DNA from: Orbicella faveolata
Taxonomy: Eukaryota > Cnidaria > Anthozoa > Scleractinia > Merulinidae
Assembly: GCF_002042975.1 (NCBI RefSeq)
Contig: NW_018150050.1
Span: forward strand, 1,067,984-1,131,983
DNA: 64,000 nt
Direction: 5' to 3'
The position numbers and the translations under genes are program-made. The notes under the pieces were generated by a model. The model saw nothing but the letters and a program-made list of their open reading frames with translations, did no database searches and had not been told where the DNA came from. How positions within the stretch are numbered: position 1 is the stretch's first letter; each line of letters starts with the position of its first letter. This document shows positions 44,901-56,900 of the stretch, one piece after another.

Positions 44901-47900
44901 TGGTGTTTGGTGGTGTTCCAACACAATCTACATGACCAGTACCTTCCCCAAAGTAAAGTGAAGAAAAGCTCCTCTTGAACAACATCCTCTGTCTCAAAGA
45001 AAGAAGTTGACTTCACATTCACTTGCACAGAATTGCATGAAACAAATACTAAGGTGTAGTAACCAAGCAAATGAACTTCAACTGCCCCCATCGTTGTATC
45101 CAGTGAATGCTTTGAGCCAAATGAGAACAACTTGGAGCTAAATTCGGTTGCTTACACATTTTCTAAGATCTTCCAGCCTGCACAAACAAACTTTAACAGT
45201 TCCTTCGGCAATCGTGAACTACTTTCTGTTGTCTGTTTTCCCTGAGAGGCGACCACGGAAACAAAAAAAAAGCACTTTCCCAGCTGTGGAAGATTTCAGT
45301 TCCTTTTGGTGGCATTCAGGAACACAACAGACGATGAAGCAAGACTTTTTTGGGGAAGCATTGTCAATACAAAACATCAAAGCCTGACTAGCCTTGCTTG
45401 CATGCGACTCGTCCCGGGTGCCAACAGAGCAGTCCGCCATATTTGCATTCGGTGTATTGAGCAGCAATATTTACACCATTGAAAACCAAACATTTTCTCT
45501 TTTATTCTTCCAGAGGGATTCAGGGAACAACGACCACAAAATATTTGTAGGTGGACTCAGCAGTAGCACCACAGAAGAAGATCTGCGCACATTTTTCAGT
45601 TCATTCGGCAAGGTACACTGCAAGGGTTGTGTACTCACTGATTAAACTGATAAAATATAATTGGATGTTTTAGTATGAGTACTTTGGTTTTGGTGTGAGC
45701 ACTTAAACTCAAATAATGAAATAAAATGACTTGATTTCTGTTAAATTTTTCCCTCAAACTAAGCGTATGGCTGATGTGTAAGTTGGTTTTGCTACACATA
45801 ATGTGGTGGTCTTTGTTTTGTTTCAACAGGTTGTTCATGTGAAGCTAATGTATGATAAAGAAAGCAACAGAATGAGAGGTAAGCATGTAAAGACTTTTGA
45901 AATACATAGTTCTTTGCTTGTTTTTTGTGTTTCTCCTTGGCTAATGCCAGCAGCTTTTATTTTCTATTTTAATTTTATAAAAGTTAGTTTACTTAATATA
46001 TAGTTAATATTTCTGAAGGTTAAAAGAAAATAAAAATAACCTTAAATGCTGGTCTCACAAGATAAACACTTTTTTGTAGGACAAAATCTTGTCATACTGA
46101 TTTTATCAATTTACCAGATCAAATGGAGCATTGAATATTTCTTTGAAGATGTTTCAGTTCAACTATAGACTTCCTTATTCTGTGTAGTGTAGATATGGTG
46201 TGCACTTTTACTATTGAAACTGCTGGAGTGATGTAGTGTATGTTGATGTTGATTGTTTGTCTTATGGTCTCTCAAATGTTCATATATCTACTTTTTTGCT
46301 CGAACTCAAGATTATACTCAAAATTAATGGCAATCAATTTCCCAAGTGAGGATGTGCTCCTTGAGGATGAGATGTGAGACATATCGATTCCCAAAGTTTG
46401 TTCTACCACTCAATTGGTTTAATAACTAAAATAAAATATATTAATACAAAATCATTGGAGACATATTTTCCTGTGTGTGTGCTAGTTATCTTAAGTATTT
46501 ACAATGTAGTTATTGTCCCATCTGTGATGTTTTCTCTACAATTTTTATGTTATAGTTTTTATGTGGTCTTTTCCTAGTTTGTTCTAGAGTTATCAAAATT
46601 TTTTTCAATTCCTATGTGAAACTTCCAAAATTATGAACTACACCTCTTATCTTGTTCTTAAAGTTTACATATTCTACTTAGATTATCCTTAAATGTTTGA
46701 AAAAAAAAGTGTTGTTATTGCACCTTACAAGTTGTTCATTGTAGTACTTTTAGAATATTTTTTTTTCTTCAGTTTAATCCCATTTGCGGTAGATTTCTTT
46801 CCGTAAAAAATAATTAAAGTCTGGCTTAGTTTTTAAATCCACTAATGGCTTTTTTTTTGTTACAATATATGGTGACAAAATTCAAGGTAAACAATTTTTG
46901 GCTTATTGAAGTTAGTCTGTAGGCTGTGTTAGCATCCACTGTAAGCCACAAGTACATGTAGTTCAGTTCAATTATAAGAATGCAAATATCAGCTATTCTC
47001 AAGAAGAGATACAACTGTAAATTTAATGTAGATTCACTGAAAAAAATGAAGTGAAATTTACAGGGCAATATAATAAAGTTGTTTAAATTTTACACCCTCA
47101 AGGATATTCTTATAATATTGATTTCTTTGAATTGACTGAGATCTTTCGATGCTAATCATTATGTTTTGTTCTCTTATCTTCTGTTTGTGTATTTACAGTG
47201 TTTTGGTGTTGTTGTTTTACTTAATAGCTAAGAATCTCCTTTTGCTTAGTAGTATTTGTTCATATTTGCATATCTTTGTATTGTTCCTACTGAATGCTTC
47301 TTTCACTACTGAGCTTGAGTACTTACTATGATAGTATTTTCATGATATACTTACTGGGACATTAAACTGTAATGATGAACATGGTTATAGTCATTGTACA
47401 CTGTTGCTAACTTATAAATGTAAGCCAAAGGATGGAAAAGACAGTCCAGTAAATACACTATTGGTGGAAGAAAGAGTTTGGACACCACAGACCTAAAACC
47501 TTTCATTTAATTGCCTGTATACCGTTTGTGTAAACAAAGCTGAAATGGCTTAAACCATGGCTCAGTACTGCCATTCAACAAACTAAAAATGTCTTAAAGT
47601 ATGTCCTAGGAATTCAGTGGCAGAAATATTTGATTCCCTGATTATGTTACCCTTATACAATAGACCATTTTACAGTTGTCTGCTCAGTGACCTGGCCTTT
47701 GAATGGCAGCGAGGCTGGAGGTGACCTTGTTTTGATACAGACCTCTATGCTTTTTTCATGTAAATGCACCCAGTTAGCATTAGAACAACTTGATTTACAC
47801 AACAAAACCAGTAAGGTCTGTATCAAAACAAGGTCACCTCCACCCTTGCTGCCATTCAAAGGCCAGGTCACTGAACAGACAACTATAAAATGATCTATTT

Positions 47901-50900
47901 TGTCTTAACCACTATCCTTGTTGCTTTGCAAATTTGAAAGTCAAACTTGGATTAGACTTGTCCATGAAGCATATCAAAGAAAGTACTTGTGAAACAATCT
48001 AATCCATTTTTCATGAAATGGTGGTAGAGTTTGTTGACAAGGCTTAATTGTTGTCCAGCTAGCGTTATGACTTGCTGGCAACAATGAAACACTCCACCTT
48101 GACACTGCCCCTTTTCCTGGAGATTGCCATTCTTGAGTTCTTAAATTGTGCTTGTCATTATTTTGCAGCTGCGATTATCTTTACAGGAATTAACGTATGC
48201 TTTATTTTACGTATTACTATATTATGGTAGGCTTTGGTTTTGTAACGTTTGAGTCAAGTGAAGCTGTCGAGGAGGCTTGCCGTAAACATTATCATGACAT
48301 CAATGGAAAAACGGTGTAGTTACAGTTTAAAATACTATTTGTTGTGTATTGATGTTAGTTAAGGTAGTTAATCCATATTTATGTTGATGAAGCATGTGTC
48401 ATCAACAGTTCCTCCAGTACTACTGCTACTACTGATATAACCACGATTCTTTGTTGTGGTGGGCTTTTACAATGGCGCATTAACCCACTGATGCCTGAAT
48501 GAAATTGCCCGCGACCCACCCCTAATTTCCTGGCGTTTTTTTGGAATATTTCAGAGTGAGTGAAAGCACAAAAATAAACCATGTGCGCAGTAACCACAGA
48601 CACAAGATCAGGTTTCAACACATCGTTTATTTAAAGTTGAATAAATGAAGGGTCGAATATTAAAAAATATTAACAAAAAGAACTCAACCTGACGTGTAAA
48701 ACTGATCAAAAATCAAGAAATTACATTATTTCTTTACTGCGCAACAAAATGTCCCACGGAAGCTGAGAAAATTGACTTTGCGAAAAATGAGTTGATTATT
48801 GACTCTGGAGGACAAAAAACGAAACCAAATACAACAGAATTTCATTCTTGTACTATAACGGCTAACATTTGACAAAACAACGAAAAATAAAAGCGAAGAA
48901 CTCATGTAAAACTCAATCTGAAAACAAGAAATTGAGTAATTGCTTCGCTGCGCGACAAAAATATTACGTTGCAAAAGAAAGATGAAAGTCGTAAATCAAA
49001 AAGACGACAAAAACAAGTGAATTATTTTGAGATCAGTCGTATTTCAACTGTGTTAATTAGTGGCCATTTAGTGCTTTACGCAGCGGTTTTGTGGTAGCTG
49101 AATAACACTCCAAAAAATATTTGAACAAAGTGAATAAAATAAATAAATAAAGCGCCTGGAGGTCGCCATAAATTAAATATGTAGAAATCCAGCATGCAAA
49201 TTACTGTTCACTTTTAAAACCTAAAATTCCCAAATACAGGAAACCAAATGAAAGAAATGCAAAAGGAAGTTCAATAACAGTAAATTTTCATTCAAGTTGA
49301 GGCGAAGAAACCTATTTGAAAGCAAAAAATTGTTCAAAATTTCGCAGATGTGCTTTGCTGCATGAACCGCATGTTCAAATTATTCTTCATGCTAACACGA
49401 CTTGAGTTTTTGCCGACTGCTTTCACCGTCATTTTAACATCCATGGCTTTACCAATCATTCCCAAAGTTGAATTCAACTTCCAAGGAATAATGTACATTA
49501 CCATTTGTGTTTCTTAAGTTCAAAAAACTGCTTTAAATCTGCAATCTGTCGTCAAAACTTACTTGAAAGCACTCTGATCTTCATGTTTTCACAGTGGTTG
49601 TAGGAAGAAAAACTTCTTCACCAGAAAGTTTTGAGGACTCTGTACTCCTTGATCCTCCATTCTGAGGCCACCTAAACATTGATTTGTACTTTTCCTTTCT
49701 ATTTTTAAGCCCAAATCAGTAATTTATCCATGTTAGGAATGAAAACAAGACCTTGCAAGTTTTTAGATTTGGCCCACAACATGCCATGATTACCTCCACT
49801 TTTTGAGCACGAGATTTTAAGAAGAAAAACTGTCTTTCTAGGACCCCTAAAGTCCTCTAAAACTATGCTCAGAAAGCCCAGTCTGATTGGTTTATTTGTC
49901 CTCAAGAACAATAGAACAATAGGAGAACCAAAAAGTCTACAGGGAGGGTAGGAAAGGCAATTGTCCCCTAGTGCTTTTTTCGGGCAGTTACGGGCGGCAC
50001 AGGGAAATAGAGGAGGTTTTTGCACAGGCAGTTACAGGTGGCACAGGCGTCAATGGGTTAAAGTCATTCTTTCAATGTGACTGGCCAGTCGAATGAAACA
50101 TTTATGGAGTCAATGATGAATGTGTATTTTTGAATGAAAGACATTCTGCTCCAAAAGGGGAAGCAAACTTTTCTCTAAAATTACTGTGTATTTATTTTTT
50201 TACTGATCACATTTCAGCATGTGATAATCGGTTACACCTGCTTTCAGAGTTACACACATAGGCGACATCTTTCAGCATGCTATGTAAATGGTAGGATGAC
50301 CTGTTTAACTGTGAAATGGGCAGTTTTTCTGGTTATTAGCAGAACAAATAACAAATAAGTGATAATTACTGATCTCAAATGACTGAAGAAGATTGTGGAC
50401 CTTGCATGTTTCTCAATTTGCGGGATAATTCAAATGATTTGAGTGTAGTCGATCAGCTCCCAATAGTGACTACTGCTAAAATTAGGCTGTTACTGCTCAG
50501 TTAATATTTGAAAGTTGTAAATGTTCAAAACAGTCATTTTATCTCTCACAGAATGACCTCTTGATAATCCTAGCGTTAGTTTAATGAAAATAAAATCAAT
50601 CTTTCGTGACTAACAGTCAAGTTCAACCGTGAACAAGTCAGCTGTGCCTACATTTTTGACATAGGGCAGGTTACTTAGCATGTCAAGGGATGGCATGTCG
50701 AAAGATGTCACCTATGCATGTAACACTGAAAGCAGGTGTTAGAACATCATGCTGAATTGTGTTCACTACAATTAGAAATTCTGTTGTTATTCAGAGATGA
50801 GATAGAAATGGGTGTCCAGGACATGGTCATTTAGTCATATGTTCGGATTGGATTGGACAAATTTATCCCTACATATTCAAATGTAACTGAAAGATTCAGA

Positions 50901-53900
50901 GTCGCTTTTGTTCACATCTATGTGGAGGAACTAGTTGTAGGCTTAGGAGCCTGTAAATTTAAATTTGAATGTGTTGTTTTGGCTACTTTTCACATTTCAT
51001 TTCCAGAGATATCTTTAGAAGCATACATGCACATGCATGCTCTTTTACTGAACAGATATTAACAATACATTAGTTGTTCTTCAACGGTTTAAGAGCATCC
51101 TTCTCTTATGCTGCTTTTGTGAACTTTCATGATGAAGTGGCCAAAGAACTGTAAAAGTACACTATATTTTGGCCTGTATTTTATTGTCGTAGCTGCAATA
51201 CACATTTTCTATCATCAAAATTCAGTATGAATTACTTTTGAAATAAACATTGCATATTGTATATATATTCTCACTTAGTACAGATTATAAATCCAGTCTA
51301 AAATTTCTTAATGGTATGGTTAGAGAATTGAGCATTGTATAGTCGATTGCTAGTTTACTCAAACTTATAGCCATACAAAGTCTAGATGAAACTTATGAAG
51401 GTTATTTGCATTACCAGTACTCAAGATATAGATTTACTAAAATAAGCATATTTTATGAGTAAGAAACAAAGAACAGTAACTGTAGTCAATCAAGTAACAA
51501 AAACTTTCAATTCTCTCGTAGTGTAAGTACTTTGATGTGCTCGTAGCAATATTCTTATGTATCTAAAAAAAAAAATAGCAAACAGGTCCTCTACTGAACA
51601 GTCCAGTTAAAAGTGTGATAAATCTAAGAGAAGAGTTCATTTTTACTGGTCTTCGTACTTTTGTTTGGTAAAACATATTTCAAGTCAGTAGATTGTAAGG
51701 AATACTTGTAGTGTATATTCCAATTCATCTCATTGTGTCAACTAGTCACAATGATATGATGGGATGTTGTAGCTACCAAAGTAAAATTTTCAGTTACAAA
51801 TGTGCCGGTATATGTTAGGTTGCAATTTTGTGCCCAGTTGTTACCAGGATAAAAACAGTTTAGCTAAGATCCTGAGTTGAATTTTGCTGATAATAAAGTC
51901 TTAAAGTGTTGTGTACATTTTCATCTATAGCATACTTCATCTTGATAACCTTGCTCCCCTTATTTTGATTGGTCTAAAAAGAAAAGGCAGTAGCCATGCA
52001 TGTCAGTCATAATAGACTGATGGCCCATTGTTCTCATGGTACCTGATGTTGAGAGAACATATTTGGAAATTTGAAATTGGCTTTCACTTTTTTTGATTAT
52101 TTCTATTTGTTGATAAGGCAACACTGACAATGTCATTTTGTTGTTTTGCCAACATAAAAAACGCAAGCACTAGATGAAACACTTTTTGTTAAGTTCAACT
52201 TAAACAGACTCCTTGACTTATTTTGCTGTTTGACTTGTGTTGTTCTTTCAGGCCGAGGCAAAGAAAGCAGAGCAGCGTGATTCCAGTAGAATGGGACAAG
52301 GAGGCAACATGGGCATGGGTGGAGCACAAATGAACAGTGGATACAACAGAGGACAGTTTGGGTATCCTCAAATGCCAGGTAAGGATTTATTATATGGCAA
52401 CTTTTGTTTGATTGTGTTACATTTTCTAAGACCAAACAATGCTAATAATACAAGCTTTGCATTATTGAGGAATCATTCAAACTGTCAACTCAAAATTTCA
52501 GCTCAAGTCATTTAAAATAATTATCATTAATTTAACCCATTGACGCCTGCATAAAATTGCATGCGGCCCACCTCTACGTCCCTGGCACTTTTTATAAATG
52601 TTTCAGAGCAAACGTAAGAGCAACAGTAAATCATATGCAGAGTAACCAAAGACACAAGATCAGGTTTCAAGACATCATTTATTTAAAGTTGAATAACTGA
52701 AGGGCCAAAATAATAAAAAGTTATATTTTTTCTCAAGCATCTGACCTGGCCGGAATCCTAAATCCTCGAATTTGATTGGCTAATCATGCGCTTGTGACCA
52801 GTCCAGCTTTTTACGATACGGCCCACGGGCCGGATTTTCTTCCCCGCTGTAGCAATTACGGCTCCTAAATTTTGCTCGTTTAAGTTAGTGGTAGTCGTCA
52901 ATCTTTTGCCTTTTTTACACTTCCATCAACGATTAGTCAACGCAAGTTTATCTCTGTTCACTTTAAAATGGCAAGGAAAGTCACTAAGTAAATTCAATTG
53001 AGTGTTTTGATGTTGTGAGAGTTTGTTTGGTTGTTTGTAGCTTGGCGCTGTAATGGTGCGTAATCCTGTGGTTCTCTTACCATAAAATTTGAGTCAATTT
53101 CAGTCCAGTTTACCTCTGATCATTGCTGTATTTAGGAGAATTTCTGTGGAATACACTTGACGAAATTCCTCCCTTTCTGCTATTCAATGTACAGTAGAAA
53201 AGTCTGATTTCAAGTGATTTTATTAGAAACAACTGGCAGAAATTGCTTTTGTGGTAAAACTTCAAACTTTGCACGAAATTTCACACTGCAAAACAAATTT
53301 TGGAGAACTTAACTGGTGAAATAAATGCAAATGACATAAAGGAGGTCAGAATAAATCTGTTCTTTAATACATCTGAGTTACTTGCTCGTGAAGTTTTTTA
53401 CAAATCGTTAGTAGACGGCGCGCAAGCCGATTCAATGACAAAGTCGCGTAAACAAACCCATTTGTAATCTGTAAAACCAATTTACTGCAGGAAAAAAAAT
53501 AAACATGTTATTTGCCGGCATAGGGTTGGTTCATATAGTGAAAAACTGTGACCTCGGGCTTGAAAATGCTGCCCCAGGCCTGTGGACCTCCCAGCCAGTA
53601 AATAACATACATATATCAACAAAAAAACACAACCTGTTGTGTAAAACAGATTAGAAAACAAGAAATTACAGTTCTGTGTCTTATTTCTTTTCCACACGAC
53701 AAAGTGCCCAACAGAAGCCAAGAAAATTGATTATGCGTTAATGAGTTAATTATTGACCCCGGAGGACAAAATGAAATAAAATACAACAGAATTTCCATTC
53801 TTACTCTTCTACTTTAGTGGCTAATATTTGGAAAACAACTTAAAATAAAAGGGAGAGACACTTGTAAAAACCAGTTTGAAAAAAAGAAATTGAATAAGTT

Positions 53901-56900
53901 CTTCGTTGTATGACGGAATAATACAGGGCAGCAAGAGAAACTAAAATAAAAAGCTTAATAAAAAAGACAACAAAAACAAGCCAATGTTTTGAGATCAGTC
54001 TTATTTTAACTGTGTTGAATTAGTGGCCACTTGGTGCACTTTGAGTCAGAAAATCTATGGTAGGGCTGGAAGAAAGGAATCAGGAGTCTTCTATGTATTA
54101 CTGTAACATTAATCATGATTAATGTGTGTGCCATAATAAGGCAACTTTGTTAATGCAACCTCTCTGTAGATACAACAAAGTTTTTTATTTCTTGACAGTT
54201 GTTGTATTTAAGGTTGGTATCTAAAGTTATGCATTAGCAAATTTCCTATACAGTAATAAAAAAATAATTCTGTTGTCAAAAGGTCAGTTTGGTGTCCCTC
54301 CTGCTGGTCCGCCTGGCATGGGCAGAGGTTATGGAGGTTACAGTGCAATGACTCCAGGATATGGTGGGACAGCACCTATGGTTGGAGCAGCATATGGTTA
54401 TGGTAAGGTCACTCCTTACTACTAGCATTTCTCATTAAGTCACTACATACAAATTATCTTCTTCACTTGGCTGAGAATATATACAACGTGTAGGTTGTCT
54501 CAAAATTAGTATATGGGTATCCCTGGTGACAGAATCATCTGTATAGCAACACTGGTGACAAACTTACTATATACTTTCACATGGATGTAGCTAAGAAAAC
54601 CCAAAGTCAGCTCATTAACACGTCCAGCTGGCTTTTCTGACCTTAGCAGCTTCAAAGTTTACTTGGGTGAAGCGAAATCACATGGGTGGGTGGTCATGTG
54701 TCATGCATCATTGGCTCGTGGGTCGTACGTGAAGATAATGCAAGATTTACTTATTTGGGTCCTAATGGTCCAGTAGCCTGCGAACAGGTTCCTGGTGAGC
54801 CCAAATGAAGCGAGGGAGCCTGTAGACATTCTACTGATGCCGCCGTTCTATGATGCCAGCTCCTGGTATCATGATATGATTGGTTAAATTGATTCTGAAG
54901 TGATTCTGAAGGGTACTTTATGCTCTGTTATGAGAAGGAATTTTAAGTAAAAGCTAGTGGAGTGGAGCCGTTTGGCAGTGCTATAGCAATTTTTTTGAGA
55001 GGTCAAAGGCATGGTTTCCAGACCTTCTGTTATCTGCTTGTCACTTCGCAGAGTTTGACACCTCTATCATGTGCTTGTAATTTCTTTAGGGTCGTTTCAG
55101 TATTGCAAAATATGTTTTAAGCTCTCTAAGTAATAGCTCTGGAGGGACAAAGTTAAGTTTGAAATATTCTGTGAACATGTTGCTTACTTGCACTCTATAT
55201 TATGACACCCGACCCAGCTATTTGATTAGCTCGATTAGAACTGTTTGCAAGTACCAAAAATGTAGCTTCTTGACAGGTCTAATTAACTCATTGACTGATT
55301 TTTTACAGGCTTATCACCAAGGGCGGATAGGCACATCAAAAACAAAGTCTACAGGCTTCCCTGTCCCCGCCCCGATCATTTTGCTCTCCAAATTCTTCAG
55401 TTTTGCACTCGCCAAATTTTTTTTCCCATCCTCGCTGGGAGCCTGTTCGCAGGCTAATGGTCCAAATGATGAAAAGTGTATTAACTCTTGTTGAAGGCTT
55501 TATATCAGGACCGAGCTGAATTATGAAACTCGAAAGAGTTATTTATGAAACAACTAATCAAAGTTTTTGAAAGTTTTACTTATCTTTATCTTTGATAAGA
55601 TAAGAAATGAATTCATTAGCCGTCCTTGTGGATCCCTCCCATGTTTCCATGAGTTTGGAACGAATTCAGTTAGAACTCTGCAGAGTTACATAATATAGCA
55701 TGATAAATCGAATAGTGAGGTGGATATTTCGTTTTAATGAAAAAAGTTGGAAAAGCATGGCATTGTCAAATTAGTATATCAGTAATGTGGGAATTGACCT
55801 AACAGTTTTGGAGGCCAATTTGATGGGTAGGCAAAGTGGTCAGAAATTACAGTGTTTGTATGGGAATTCTATGGCAAATACGTTTTCTTTTAAGTCTAAT
55901 TCTGGACAGTTTTATGAATAGCAAAGTTAAGATACTGGTCTATGTTTTTTTTTGCGAAATTGTATGCGGCTTACATGTTCACGCCACTTCAAGTGTACAA
56001 ATGTATGAAAAATTAAAAACGCTACTGGATGCTTTGTAGCATAGCTACTTCCTTCAAATTTTGTGAATGCAATCCCTTGTCTAGGTTGGAGTTATACTAT
56101 ACTTGTACCATGTCAGATTCAAGTTTTCTGTGGTTTCCTTTCTTATGTAGGAAGATTTTCCCAGAAGGTACCCTCGAAAATAAACACCAGAATAGTAAAA
56201 TAGGGCGTGATAATCTAGGTTGCCTTATGAAATTATAACTGAGACAGTACCCTGAGCACCACATACTGTTATTACTGAGCCAAGGTATTTAATTAGATAC
56301 AAACTCTGGGGTTTAGCTGACCAAACAATATTATTTTGGTGTAAGGTTGGAGTTATACTCCATGTTACTATTGAATGTTAATATTGGCTGTTTCAGAGAC
56401 TGTTTTTAGTTTCTTTAATTAATAATTTGACTTTTATTGTAGGAGGATATGTTGATCAGAGTGCTATGTATGGTGCACAAGCTGCTCCTGCTACCTCTGC
56501 TGGTAAGAATCAAGACAACAAAGGTTCATAACAGTAACAGTGCAAGAGCTTTTTATTATAATATGGGAATCAGTATTAGCCCAAAGAGCTAGACATCTGA
56601 CTAATTACTAAGTTTCACAAGCTTTTTAAATGTTTGCAGTCAAATTGTGTCTGATGTAGAATGACCACTTTGTCTCGCATGGCCAGTAAACTGCTCCACT
56701 GAAAATGCCAACTTTGTCTTGGTGCTATGTAAGCTGTTGCAAGTTCTGTCTATTAAAATTCAGTTACGTAATGATTCGATTTAGTGCCCAAGGCGCTTAT
56801 TTACTTTTAGTACCTGAAGAGAGGGCGTTTATTTGGGACAGGGCACCTATTTCTTTACTGAGAAACAACCAAATGTTCAAAACAAAACTTTAATATTGTT

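Noticed and set aside
47653-47893. ORFs of 72 and 68 codons on opposite strands
   Set aside because: They mirror each other because the sequence is an inverted repeat.
49705-50025. 106-codon minus-strand ORF inside a piggyBac-type MITE
   Set aside because: No transposase motif, and the related copy at 52536 does not preserve it.
55159-55494. 111-codon plus-strand ORF
   Set aside because: It covers the right half of a MITE and its flank and has no coding character.
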